Assembly: GCA_965223405.1 (NCBI GenBank)
Contig: CBDCWO010000006.1
Coordinates: 2,108,001 to 2,172,000, forward strand
Direction of reading: 5' to 3'
DNA length: 64,000 nucleotides
Source: CBDCWO01 sp965223405
GTDB lineage: Bacteria > Bacteroidota > Bacteroidia > Chitinophagales > Saprospiraceae
Shown here: positions 50,196 to 58,922 of the stretch, piece by piece
Layout of the letters: the number at the start of each line of letters is the position of its first letter
Position numbering within the stretch: the first letter of the stretch is position 1
The notes under the pieces: generated by a model
What the model saw: only the letters and a program-made list of their open reading frames with translations
The model's database searches: none
Told to the model about the DNA's origin: nothing
Made by a program: the position numbers and the translations under genes

Positions 50196-50663
50196 TCAGA
50201 GTATTAGTTTGCTTATTTTGATTTCAAAAGATTTCAAACCTTCTACAGAATCTTTTCTTGAATATTGTTCAAAGCAAATCTGGTATTCTCCCATGGTATT
50301 AAAATAAGTTTCGGCTTGTAATGGGATATTGACTATACAATTGTTTCCGCTGCAATTGCCCTTCCAACCAGTGTTATCGGCCAGTTCGAGTGATACGATA
50401 TTTTCTTTGATATGGCCATCCGGGAAAGATGTATGAATCTTTACATATTGGTTTTGAAACGGAAAATGAGTTTGGTGTCTGACAGCCAGATTGATTCCAA
50501 ACAATTGGGATGTATCCTGAATCTCAAATGGAAAGCAAAGCATTTCGTCATATTCCCAAGTATCCCCTTCGATGGGCTGTGATTCTTTATAAATCACTTC
50601 GTTTCCGCAACCGCTTAATCCGAATGCCACAATACAAAAAAAGAGATACCATCGATAATACAT
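50196..50663 (-). CDS. gldH: Gliding motility lipoprotein GldH
   Basis: A 155-aa lipoprotein (lipobox GLSGC, Cys19) matching the GldH family: YKESQPIEGDTWEYDEMLCF and a beta-rich body ending EQYSRKDSVEGLKSFEIKI. In Flavobacterium, GldH is required for gliding and chitin use alongside GldK-N of the T9SS machinery. Its presence agrees with the T9SS sorting domains encoded elsewhere in the window. The start codon shares one base with the dnaJ stop (TGATG), so the two are coupled. Confidence 0.85.
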   Translation of the reverse strand: MYYRWYLFFCIVAFGLSGCGNEVIYKESQPIEGDTWEYDEMLCFPFEIQDTSQLFGINLAVRHQTHFPFQNQYVKIHTSFPDGHIKENIVSLELADNTGWKGNCSGNNCIVNIPLQAETYFNTMGEYQICFEQYSRKDSVEGLKSFEIKISKLIL

Positions 50664-51820
50664 CAGCTAAAGTAGTCTTTCATTTTTTCAAAGAAACCTT
50701 TTTCAGATTTGCCGGGTTTCGGGGTAAAGTTTGGCATATCACGTAATTTTTCCAGAATGGATTTTTCTTCCTCTGTCAATGACTTGGGAGTCCAGATACT
50801 CACATGAATTAGCTGATCTCCCTTGTGATAGCTTTGAACTGCCGGTAGACCTTTTCCTTTTAATCTGAATATTTTTCCAGACTGGGTACCTGCCGGAACT
50901 TTAATTTTTACTTTTCCGGAAAGTGTGGGAACCTCAACGGAACTACCTAAAGCGGCATCAGCAAAGTTCATGTATAAATCGTAAATTAAGTTGGTTCCGT
51001 CTCTTTTCAAGTGAGGATGAGGTTTCTCTTTGATATTGATTAGCAAATCTCCATTAGGGCCACCTTTGACTCCGGCATTCCCTTTTCCACGCATGGAGAG
51101 TTGCATTCCCTCCTCCACACCTGCCGGTATTTCCAACTCGATAGTTTCGGTCCCGTAGAGCCTGCCATCTCCTTTACAACTGGAACACTTTGCTGTAATA
51201 GTTTGTCCGGTACCGTTACAAGAAGGGCATGTGGCCGTTGTCTGCATTTGTCCAAGAAAAGTACTTCGGATCTGGCGAACATATCCTGATCCGTTGCAGG
51301 TCCCACATGTTTTAACCGAACTTCGATCTTTCGCACCACTTCCTCCACAGGTATCGCAACGCGTTTGTTTTTTTACTTTTATTTTTTTGGTTGTACCGTG
51401 GGCGATTTCTTCCATGGTCAATGGGACATTAATCCGTAGATTACTACCTTTTTGTCCCATACCTCCAGTCCGCCCTCTTCCTCTGCTGCCTCCAAAAAAA
51501 CCTTCAAAAGGACTATCGCTGAATACATCTCCAAATTGTCTGAAGATGTCTTCCATCGTCATACCACCGGCACCACCGGAAAACCCTCCACTGGGATCTA
51601 CACCGGCATGACCATATCGATCATATCTAGCCTTTTTATCCTTATTGCTAAGGACTTCATAAGCTTCCGCTGCCTCCTTAAATTTCTCTTCAGCCGCTTT
51701 ATCTCCCGGATTGCGATCCGGATGATATTTCATAGCGATTTTGCGATAGGATTTCTTTATAGCCGCATCATCTGCATTGCGATCAACACTTAATATTTCG
51801 TAATAATCTCTTTTTGCCAT
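50663..51820 (-). CDS. dnaJ: Chaperone protein DnaJ
   Basis: A 385-aa DnaK co-chaperone with complete class I architecture. The J domain (residues 1-70) has HPDRNPGD, then a Gly/Phe-rich linker (about 73-125). Four zinc-finger repeats follow (CDTCGGSG, CGTCNGSG, CPSCNGTG, CSSCKGDG), and the C-terminal substrate-binding domains include IPAGVEEGMQLSMRGKGNAG. It lies 20 bases after grpE. dnaK is not in this window. Confidence 0.97.
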   Translation of the reverse strand: MAKRDYYEILSVDRNADDAAIKKSYRKIAMKYHPDRNPGDKAAEEKFKEAAEAYEVLSNKDKKARYDRYGHAGVDPSGGFSGGAGGMTMEDIFRQFGDVFSDSPFEGFFGGSRGRGRTGGMGQKGSNLRINVPLTMEEIAHGTTKKIKVKKQTRCDTCGGSGAKDRSSVKTCGTCNGSGYVRQIRSTFLGQMQTTATCPSCNGTGQTITAKCSSCKGDGRLYGTETIELEIPAGVEEGMQLSMRGKGNAGVKGGPNGDLLINIKEKPHPHLKRDGTNLIYDLYMNFADAALGSSVEVPTLSGKVKIKVPAGTQSGKIFRLKGKGLPAVQSYHKGDQLIHVSIWTPKSLTEEEKSILEKLRDMPNFTPKPGKSEKGFFEKMKDYFS

Positions 51821-51840
51821 ATTCTATATTTATCCGGATA

Positions 51841-52407
51841 CTACTTACCAACCACTACTTTGGCATACCGGATGATCTTTTCATTTAGCGTATATCCTTT
51901 TTCTATGGTATCGATGATCTTTCCTGACATCTCCGGAGTAGGTGCAGGAATTTCTGTTATCGCTTCGTGAAACTCAGGATCAAAATCTTCACCTTCAACC
52001 TGCATCACTTGCAATCCTTTCTGCTCCAGGATGCTGTGGAGCCTTTTATAAACCAAAGTCACACCTTCTGAAAACATTTCATCATTGCTTTCATCTTCAG
52101 CACTTTTTTTTGCCCGATCAAAATCATCTAACACTGGCAACAAAGCCTGGATGGTATCCTGAGCGGCCGTTTTCATCAAGTCGAGCTTTTCTTTGATATT
52201 ACGCTTCTTATAATTATCAAATTCGGCAAATAGTCTAAGATATTTATCCTTCATTTCAGCATTCTCGGCTTTGAGTTCCTCAATTTCCTTTTTTAATTTT
52301 CCTGATGAACCTTCTTTTTTTCTTTTTTGTTTTTTGCCGCTCTTGGGTTCAGTATTTGTTACTACGTCTTCCCCATTGCTATTGCTTGTATTTTCCTTAG
52401 CAGTCAT
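51841..52407 (-). CDS. grpE: Nucleotide exchange factor GrpE
   Basis: A 188-aa protein: a low-complexity charged N-terminus, a long coiled coil (KLKKEIEELKAENAEMKDKY) and the GrpE beta domain (FDPEFHEAITEIPAP, then GYTLNEKIIRYAKVVVGK at the end). It releases ADP from DnaK. The ATG at 52407 is the better start; the frame extends 16 codons upstream to a TTG. It is co-directional with dnaJ and gldH, forming a heat-shock-type operon, but I did not identify a heat-shock promoter. Confidence 0.96.
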   Translation of the reverse strand: MTAKENTSNSNGEDVVTNTEPKSGKKQKRKKEGSSGKLKKEIEELKAENAEMKDKYLRLFAEFDNYKKRNIKEKLDLMKTAAQDTIQALLPVLDDFDRAKKSAEDESNDEMFSEGVTLVYKRLHSILEQKGLQVMQVEGEDFDPEFHEAITEIPAPTPEMSGKIIDTIEKGYTLNEKIIRYAKVVVGK

Positions 52408-52476
52408 TTTAACTTTTTTAAATATTTTCTTGAAATAAGTCAATTTACTTGCCAAATTAAAAATTCAGTCATTTTG

Positions 52477-53004
52477 TCAGCTAGTACGACGTTTCTTGTC
52501 AAAAAATGATACCAAAGTCGCAAAATCAGGATTGACCAGGACAATTTTACCATCCGGATTTATTAAATATTTGGTCGGAATTTCCTTCACACCATATTGT
52601 TTGGCAATAGGCGACCTAAACCGGAGTAAATCGGTATAGTGGTACGACCATTCTAATTGATCACGGCGTTTGGCATTTTCCCACCTTTTGCGATCTGTTT
52701 CAATTCCAATACTGATAATTTCAAAATTTTCAGCATCTTTAAATGATTGATTGTGATATTTCCTATACAGCTCCACTAATTTAGGATTTTCTACACGACA
52801 AGGGCCACACCAACTTCCCCAAAAATCCAAAAGCACATATTGTCCCCGGAAATCACTTAAGGTGATAGTACCAGATTCAGTAGTGATACTAAACTCCGGA
52901 GCTGCAACTCCTGTCTTATACTTGGGCTTAAAATAAATATATTTAGCACCATAAAAGATACCAACCATAAAGATTAAAGACAGCAAGAATCGTATGAATT
53001 TCAC
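52477..53004 (-). CDS. TlpA-like membrane-anchored thioredoxin family protein
   Basis: A 175-aa redox protein with an N-terminal membrane anchor (residues 3-22) and a periplasmic thioredoxin fold. The active site is WGSWCGPC (Cys66, Cys69), with SITTESGTITLSDFRGQYVL before it and the cis-Pro region VKEIPTKYLINPDG after it. It likely keeps periplasmic cysteines reduced or serves cytochrome maturation (family inference). The start codon is GTG. It is 69 bases upstream of grpE on the same strand and may be the first gene of that operon. Confidence 0.88.
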   Translation of the reverse strand: MKFIRFLLSLIFMVGIFYGAKYIYFKPKYKTGVAAPEFSITTESGTITLSDFRGQYVLLDFWGSWCGPCRVENPKLVELYRKYHNQSFKDAENFEIISIGIETDRKRWENAKRRDQLEWSYHYTDLLRFRSPIAKQYGVKEIPTKYLINPDGKIVLVNPDFATLVSFFDKKRRTS

Positions 53005-53143
53005 TTCCTTCTTTTTTCAAAGAAACGAAGGTACTATAAATTCGGTTCAAACCCTTATAGGATAAAAATCAAATGCATAATTTTGATTTTTCCAACAAAG
53101 TATAGTTGGGTTTGCCTTACAGACTAAATTAAACTATAAAAAT

Positions 53144-54034
53144 ATGTCAAAGAGAATTATCGATCCAGCCCAGATCGCGACTCGCGATTTACACCAATAC
53201 CTGATTGGTTTGGTAGCTCCCCGCCCTATTGCTTTTGTAAGTACTGTAAATGAGCAAGGTCAACCCAATTTAGCTCCCTACAGTTTTTTTAATGCATTCA
53301 GTTCGAATCCACCTATAGTAGTTTTCTCTTCCAACCGCAGGGTTACAGACAATACAACAAAAGATACTCTCGCCAACATACGAGCTACCCGACAACTGGT
53401 AATTAACATGGTAAACTATCAAATTGTCAACCAAATGACGATTGCAAGTGTGGAATATACTCCTGAAATAAATGAATTTGAAAAGGCCGGATTGAGTGCC
53501 GTCCCGGCGCAACAGGTAAATGCCCATCTCGTCGCCGAGTCTCCTGCATCTTTGGAATGTGTAGTTAAAGACATCATCACATTGGGTAAACATGGTGGTG
53601 CGGGTCATCTTATTATTTGTGAGGTGGTGATGCTACATATTAGGGAAGATGTGATAACTGATAATAATAGGATAGATCCTCACAAATTGGATTTGATGGG
53701 CAGAATGGGCCGTGCCTATTATGTGCGGGCAAGTGGAAAGTCCATACATACGATATTCCAGGCAGTAACTGGACAAGCCATTGGGTTCGATAACTTGCCC
53801 TCCCATTTGTTGCGAAGCCAGGTTCTAACTGGAAACGAATTGGGAAAACTGGCAGGACAGAGTGAATTGCCCAGTCTGGAAGAGGCCAAATCACTAGTAC
53901 TTCTTCCTGCAGGTACTTCTGTTGATGATTGCCATCAAATGATCAAAGAATTGATTCAACAAAACGAGCTTAAAAAAGCAGCTGCTATGGGTGTTGTCTT
54001 TTCAACGATTGCTGAAAGACCCTCAAAAAAATAA
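53144..54034 (+). CDS. Flavin reductase-like (FMN-binding) family protein
   Basis: A 296-aa protein with an N-terminal flavin-reductase-like split barrel (PF01613): LVAPRPIAFVSTVNEQGQPN, APYSFFNAFSSNPP and TLANIRATRQLVINMV. These residues surround the FMN in the family. After about residue 205 it has a ~90-residue extension (LPSHLLRSQVLTGNELGKLA ...) shared by a subgroup in Bacteroidota and of unknown role. It is probably cytoplasmic and NAD(P)H-dependent. The sequence before the start (53130-53140) equals the half-site of the operator at 35098-35108. TAATTTTG at 53078-53085 fits a -7 box. Confidence 0.87.
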   Translation: MSKRIIDPAQIATRDLHQYLIGLVAPRPIAFVSTVNEQGQPNLAPYSFFNAFSSNPPIVVFSSNRRVTDNTTKDTLANIRATRQLVINMVNYQIVNQMTIASVEYTPEINEFEKAGLSAVPAQQVNAHLVAESPASLECVVKDIITLGKHGGAGHLIICEVVMLHIREDVITDNNRIDPHKLDLMGRMGRAYYVRASGKSIHTIFQAVTGQAIGFDNLPSHLLRSQVLTGNELGKLAGQSELPSLEEAKSLVLLPAGTSVDDCHQMIKELIQQNELKKAAAMGVVFSTIAERPSKK

Positions 54035-54096
54035 CTTCTCCGATTTGGTTAATAATTCTTTAGTTTGCTTCCAGTCTTAATCCAATTTGACATCTG

Positions 54097-55221
54097 CTAA
54101 ATCGGAAACTTATTCTTCGCAGAACCCTTTGCTTTTTTTCTACGTGCTTTTTGTCTTCTAACTACAATTTTTCGAATCCAGTTGGGGATAATGATCACTC
54201 CTGCCAACAAATAGGAATAGTAGGTCAGGATCCTCCAGGATATGGCAACGATTAGAGATATTCCTTTGGGCACATAATCTCGCAGGAAACCACCGAATAC
54301 ATATTCAGCAAATCCCGCCCCACCTGGAGTCGGACTGAATGCCATAATAACAAACATTGCCTCCAAGCGGGCATAGAGTTCCAATTGAGAATTGACCTGT
54401 AATTGCATGCCTTCATTAAATGCTATAATTAGAAAGTTAATCAAAATGAATTTTGAGGTCCAAGCTCCAAAGGTGGCTAAAAAAGCTCCCAAATGAAATG
54501 GCCATCTGCGCGCTTTCAATTCTCTGGATGCCAAAATGAAATCATCAGCTAACTCCGAGGCCCCGACCCGATATCGGTTCAACCATCGAATCGAGGTTAC
54601 CCAAAGCAGAAGTTTTTTTAAATGTCTTGGCTGCACAAACAACCCGTAATAGAATATGACTCCATACAAAAACATAAATATATAGGATGCTATAAATAAA
54701 TAGCCCCAATAGTCGATATCCTGCCACCCAGTCATGCCGGGTCGGATCATATTAGGTCCGATCCATAATACGAGTAAGAATAGCGTGCTGATAAAAAAAG
54801 CGGTATCCAGCACCACTGTATAGAGGACAATGGCCGTAACTTTTGCCGTTTTAAGTTTTTCTTGAGACAGCACAAATAAGGCAACAGCCGACCCACCCAG
54901 AGCTGTGGGCGAAACTGCCGAACTAAATTCCCAGATAAAGATAAGTTCAATACACTTCAGCCAACTGAATTCCCCTTGAGAAAGAATTCTTAATCTTAGC
55001 GAATATGCCAGGTGTCTAATGACCAGAAATATTAGTGCCAGACTAACCCAGCTCAGAACATGCCTGTTCCAATTGATCTTTGCAAATTCTTCCGGATTAA
55101 ATTGATTCCAGAACAAGTACCCGACTACAGCTATCCCGATAATTATTGGAAAAATAATCCTGGACGCCCTAATCGACTGTAATACCTCTTCCTGTTCTTC
55201 CGTGAAATCCTGTCTTTGCAA
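54097..55221 (-). CDS. Lysylphosphatidylglycerol synthase-like / flippase-like integral membrane protein (UPF0104)
   Basis: A 374-aa inner-membrane protein with about eight hydrophobic helices, of the LPG_synthase_TM/UPF0104 (TIGR00374) family. Family blocks are LVIRHLAYSLRLRIL near the start, ELIFIWEFSSAVSPTALGGSAVALFVL and AFSPTPGGAGFAEYVFGGFL near the end. Members occur as flippase-like parts of lipid-modifying proteins, but stand-alone forms are uncharacterised. A basic C-terminal tail (RRQKARRKKAKGSAKNK) follows. The start is TTG at 55221; a stop two codons upstream leaves no alternative. Confidence 0.88.
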   Translation of the reverse strand: MQRQDFTEEQEEVLQSIRASRIIFPIIIGIAVVGYLFWNQFNPEEFAKINWNRHVLSWVSLALIFLVIRHLAYSLRLRILSQGEFSWLKCIELIFIWEFSSAVSPTALGGSAVALFVLSQEKLKTAKVTAIVLYTVVLDTAFFISTLFLLVLWIGPNMIRPGMTGWQDIDYWGYLFIASYIFMFLYGVIFYYGLFVQPRHLKKLLLWVTSIRWLNRYRVGASELADDFILASRELKARRWPFHLGAFLATFGAWTSKFILINFLIIAFNEGMQLQVNSQLELYARLEAMFVIMAFSPTPGGAGFAEYVFGGFLRDYVPKGISLIVAISWRILTYYSYLLAGVIIIPNWIRKIVVRRQKARRKKAKGSAKNKFPI

Positions 55222-55305
55222 GGTGAATTATTTTGAGGGGGGAAAATAACACTTTTTTAGATTTGGTTTTCGGAGTTGGCATCTTAATTTATAACAAACC
55301 ATACC

Positions 55306-55331
55306 GGTAGCCTGGTCATCCCCCGGCTACC
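55306..55331. promoter_or_regulatory. GC-rich hairpin in a divergent intergenic region
   Basis: GGTAGCC (55306-55312) and GGCTACC (55325-55331) are perfect 7-bp arms around a C-rich 12-base loop. The palindrome CAAAATT-GA-AATTTTG (55331-55346) follows at once. Neither neighbour ends here, so this is not an ordinary terminator. A small RNA or an operator is possible. Confidence 0.4.
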
Positions 55332-55408
55332 AAAATTGAAATTTTGCCAATTTATTGGACTAAGTACTTGCAAATACCAAACAGATATTCGATATTAGCC
55401 TGTTTTTT

Positions 55409-55440
55409 CGTCATATTTATGTCGATTTTATCGTCATTTA
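55409..55440 (+). promoter_or_regulatory. Repeated CGTCAT/ATGTCG motifs upstream of the polymerase operon
   Basis: CGTCATATTTA, TGTCGATTTTA and TCGTCATTTA follow each other at about 11-base spacing, one helical turn. Locally they form imperfect palindromes (CGtCATATTTATGtCG and TGtCGATTTTATCGtCA, each with one T-T mismatch). The block ends 12 bases before the ATG at 55453. It is a candidate operator for the four-helix/DnaE unit. Confidence 0.45.
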
Positions 55441-55452
55441 AATTTTTTCCAA

Positions 55453-55818
55453 ATGAAAAGGGACATTATTAAAGAAAAAAGTTTGAGTTTTTCGCTACGC
55501 GCTATCGAACTTTGTCAGACCATGCTGGCCCATGATGATTACCAATTGACCAATCGTTTATTGGATCACGTGACACAGATGCGTACTACTTTACAGGAAG
55601 CCAATGCCTCAATTGGCAAACGGGATTCTGAACGCAAGTGGTCCGCAGCCTCTCGCAAAACAGCAAAAACGAGCCGCTGGATCCATCAGGTGGCTGGCCA
55701 GATGGATGGGGCTGCTCATTCGTTGATGACCCGAGCTGATGAATTACACCTCATGCTGAAAGAGTATCGCAAAACGATGGAGACTTCCAACAAAGAACCA
55801 AAGTATTCATTTGTGTAA
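55453..55818 (+). CDS. Four-helix-bundle (S23-like) family protein, diverged
   Basis: A 121-aa all-helical protein. Its opening IIKEKSLSFSLRAIELCQTM and the later pattern NRLLDHVTQMRTTLQEANAS, followed by SERKWSAASRKTAKTSRWI, match the four-helix-bundle family (PF05635, 23S intervening-sequence protein-like). In usual members these segments read KEKSF.FA.RI..LY and SGTSIGANIEEA. The family's function is unknown; members form pentamers in structures I recall. The copy is diverged, so the assignment is moderate. It lies 56 bases before the DnaE gene, probably on the same mRNA, which hints at a role with that polymerase. Confidence 0.55.
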   Translation: MKRDIIKEKSLSFSLRAIELCQTMLAHDDYQLTNRLLDHVTQMRTTLQEANASIGKRDSERKWSAASRKTAKTSRWIHQVAGQMDGAAHSLMTRADELHLMLKEYRKTMETSNKEPKYSFV

Positions 55819-55874
55819 CCGGATCCTGTGCAAGCCTGTCAAGGTTGTTAGAATATTCATACAAATAATGATTT

Positions 55875-58814
55875 GTGGCCTATCTGAATTGTCACACATA
55901 TTACTCTATCCGATATGGCACCTTATCCCCGCAGCAATTGGCAGCGGCGGCGGCAGCCAAAGGCATTTCGAGGCTGGTGCTTACCGATATTAACAATACT
56001 TCTTGTTACTACGAGTTTATTTCAGCTTGTCGGCAGCATCAGATTACGCCGATCCTGGGAATTGAGTTTCGCCGGGACAACCAATTTCTCTATGTCGGAA
56101 TTGCACAGAACAATGCAGGGTTCTACGAACTCTGCAAATTTCTTAGTGACCATTCATTAGACAACGAACCACTGCCAATTTTGGCTCCTGCCTTCCAGAA
56201 CGCCTTTATCATCTATCGCCGGCTGGTAAAAAAATTGGAGTACTTTGCCGACCACGAGTTCTTGGGGGTCAGCCCTGATGGTGTCAATCAATTATTTGGT
56301 TCGGCGGCACTCCAATACCGTCATAAGCTAGTGGCCTTCAATAAAATCACCTTTCTGGACGAAATTGGATTTCGCACACATAAGTTACTTCGCTGTATCG
56401 ATCTGAACATTGTGTTGGGCAAATTGGATACGAAGGATCACGCCGAACCTGGGGAGTTGCTATTGGAATCCAATGAACTCCAAAAAAAGTACGAAACATT
56501 TCCTTGGCTATTAGAAAACGCCGATATGCTCATTAGTCGTTGCCAAATTGATTTGAAAATTGGTCACCAACTCAATCGCCGTACTTTTACAGGTCAAGTA
56601 CAAGAGGACCAAAAACTATTGACCAAACTGGCAATCAATGGATGCAAACGGCGCTATGGAACTACCCAAACAAAGGCTCTACAGCGCACCAAAAGAGAGC
56701 TAAAGGTAATTTTCAAGATGGGTTTTGCTCCTTATTTTTTAATTACCTGGGATATTATTCGCTACGCTCAAACTGCAGGCTATCACCATGTAGGTCGGGG
56801 TAGTGGCGCCAATTCTATAGTGGCATACTGCCTCTATATCACAGATGTAGATCCCCTAGAGTTGGATCTATATTTTGAGCGATTTATCAATCCACACCGG
56901 ACTTCACCTCCTGATTTCGACATCGATTTTTCCTGGGATGAGCGTGATGATGTGATTGATTATGTATTCAAGCGATACGGTAGGGATTATTCGGCGCTAT
57001 TGGCCACCTACAGTACATTCAAGGGAAAGTCCATTATCCGTGAACTTGGAAAGGTTTTGGGTTTACCCAAAACAGATATCGATTTGATCGTGAATGAACC
57101 ACTGGCCTCCCACAAGCATCACCCTTTTGCCGGATACATTTTTAAATACGGCAAGCGGATTGAAGGTTTTCCCAACTATTTGTCTATCCATGCTGGCGGT
57201 ATCGTAATCAGTGAAGAACCACTCTATCACCACACGGCTTTACAAATGATGCCAAAAGGTTTTCCCATTACTCATTTTGATATGTACGGGGCCGAGGATC
57301 GTGGTTTTCACAAATACGATATTCTCAGCCAGCGCGGGTTGGGGCACATTAAGGATGCCGTCAACCTGATTAAGAGCAACCAAGGTCGGGCGGTAGATAT
57401 CCATGCCATAGACAAAATAAAACAAGATTCCAGGGTTCGCAATCAATTGCGCTCCGGGCATTGCATCGGGTGTTTTTACATCGAATCACCAGCCATGAGG
57501 GGCTTACTCTCAAAACTAAAATGTGACAATTATGTGCATCTGGTGGCAGCCAGTTCGATCATACGTCCCGGAGTAGCCAAATCTGGCATGATGAGGGAAT
57601 ATATCCGGCGTTTTCATAATCCTTCTTTGATCCAATACTTGCACCCGGTTTTTGAAAAAAACCTAGCAGAAACCTATGGAGTTATGGTCTATCAGGAAGA
57701 TGTAATGAAGATAGTTCATCATTTTGCCGGACTGGATCTGGATGAATCGGATATTTTACGACGGATAATGACTGGCAAAAAAAAATCGTCGGATACTTTT
57801 CGCAAACTTAAGGATAAATATTTTCGCAATTGCAAACAACGGGGATATCCTAATGAACTTACCCAGGAAGTATGGAGACAAATTGAAAGTTTCAGCGGAT
57901 ATTCTTTTTGCAAGGCTCATTCTGCCAGTTTTGCCGTTGAGTCCTTCCAAAGTCTTTATCTAAAGGCCTATTTCCCGCTTGAATTCATGGTCGCTGTGAT
58001 TAACAATTTTGGGGGCTTTTACCACACAGAACTTTATGTTCATGAAGCGCGAATGTGCGGTGCTAAAATTAAGGCCCCCTGTGTTAATTATAGCACCTAT
58101 TTGACAACAGTCTATGGAGATTGCATTTATATCGGTTTCGTCCATATCCGCTCTTTAGAGAACAAGATTGCTACAGCCATTGTTGAAGAACGTAACCGCA
58201 ATGGATTGTATCGCCATTTGGAGGATTTTGTGCGTCGCATTGATATCAGTAAGGAACAGTTGGAATTGCTGATTCGTATCGGGGCCTTTCGTTTTACAGG
58301 GCAAAATAAATGCGAGCTGATGTGGGAAAAGAATTCCGTTCACAATCCTGCCCTCTTACATCAATCTACGGCCTCCTTTTTTCAGGAAACCTCTCAAAAA
58401 TATGAACTACCTCATCTGGAAGAAACCCCATTGGAACAGGCTTTTGATGAAATTGAGTTATTGGGATTTCCACTTCGTTCTCCTTTTGACCTCCTCCAGA
58501 CAAAAGATCGAGGGGATATTGTGGCAGAACAGATGAAAGACTACATAGGTCGTACTGTCAACCTGGTAGGCTATTTTGTTACAAAAAAAAATGTTACGAC
58601 CGTCAACAGAAGACTGATGAATTTTGGAACCTGGATCGATCATAAAGGGCACTTTTTTGATACAACCCACTTCCCTTCCAGTTTGGCAAAATATCCATTC
58701 AGGGGAAAGGGTTGCTATCTGATTCGAGGCAAAATAGTAGAAGATTTTGGTTTTCCCAGTATGGACGTGCATTGTATGGAAATCTTACCTTTCGTTAGAG
58801 ATAAGAGATACTGA
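55875..58814 (+). CDS. Short DNA polymerase III alpha subunit (DnaE-type, probable error-prone paralogue)
   Basis: A 979-aa C-family DNA polymerase. An N-terminal PHP domain (YLNCHTYYSIRYGTLSPQQL ... LVLTDINN, about residues 3-200) keeps only part of the metal-binding His/Asp set. The polymerase palm has GRGSGANSIVAYCL (~305) and the catalytic PDFDIDFSWDERDD (~345). Fingers (YQEDVMKIVHHFAG), a helix-hairpin-helix region and a C-terminal OB-like part follow. It is about 180 residues shorter than replicative DnaE and lacks the tau-binding tail, as in DnaE2-type lesion-bypass polymerases. GTG at 55875 is the start and directly precedes the PHP motif. Its neighbour is a four-helix-bundle gene; no imuB/dinB gene is beside it. 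Terminators are not evident. Confidence 0.85.
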   Translation: MAYLNCHTYYSIRYGTLSPQQLAAAAAAKGISRLVLTDINNTSCYYEFISACRQHQITPILGIEFRRDNQFLYVGIAQNNAGFYELCKFLSDHSLDNEPLPILAPAFQNAFIIYRRLVKKLEYFADHEFLGVSPDGVNQLFGSAALQYRHKLVAFNKITFLDEIGFRTHKLLRCIDLNIVLGKLDTKDHAEPGELLLESNELQKKYETFPWLLENADMLISRCQIDLKIGHQLNRRTFTGQVQEDQKLLTKLAINGCKRRYGTTQTKALQRTKRELKVIFKMGFAPYFLITWDIIRYAQTAGYHHVGRGSGANSIVAYCLYITDVDPLELDLYFERFINPHRTSPPDFDIDFSWDERDDVIDYVFKRYGRDYSALLATYSTFKGKSIIRELGKVLGLPKTDIDLIVNEPLASHKHHPFAGYIFKYGKRIEGFPNYLSIHAGGIVISEEPLYHHTALQMMPKGFPITHFDMYGAEDRGFHKYDILSQRGLGHIKDAVNLIKSNQGRAVDIHAIDKIKQDSRVRNQLRSGHCIGCFYIESPAMRGLLSKLKCDNYVHLVAASSIIRPGVAKSGMMREYIRRFHNPSLIQYLHPVFEKNLAETYGVMVYQEDVMKIVHHFAGLDLDESDILRRIMTGKKKSSDTFRKLKDKYFRNCKQRGYPNELTQEVWRQIESFSGYSFCKAHSASFAVESFQSLYLKAYFPLEFMVAVINNFGGFYHTELYVHEARMCGAKIKAPCVNYSTYLTTVYGDCIYIGFVHIRSLENKIATAIVEERNRNGLYRHLEDFVRRIDISKEQLELLIRIGAFRFTGQNKCELMWEKNSVHNPALLHQSTASFFQETSQKYELPHLEETPLEQAFDEIELLGFPLRSPFDLLQTKDRGDIVAEQMKDYIGRTVNLVGYFVTKKNVTTVNRRLMNFGTWIDHKGHFFDTTHFPSSLAKYPFRGKGCYLIRGKIVEDFGFPSMDVHCMEILPFVRDKRY

Positions 58815-58922
58815 AGAGGCAGGGTTGAGAAATTGGATGGGGATATACTGATTGTCTTGCACTTGTAATGCGCTATTTGGGACTCAGCAAACGTGAGAAC
58901 AGATATTTATTTAGTATGATGG

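Noticed and set aside
50065..50307. 80-codon plus-strand frame between aspS and gldH
   Set aside because: More than half lies antisense to gldH, whose lipoprotein signal and family motifs are clear.
51231..51611. 126-codon frame antisense to dnaJ
   Set aside because: Its Pro/Cys-rich translation is the mirror of the Gly-rich and zinc-finger parts of dnaJ.
53290..53320. GTTCGAATCC resembling a tRNA T-loop
   Set aside because: It is inside the flavin reductase reading frame and no acceptor, D- or anticodon stem can be formed around it.
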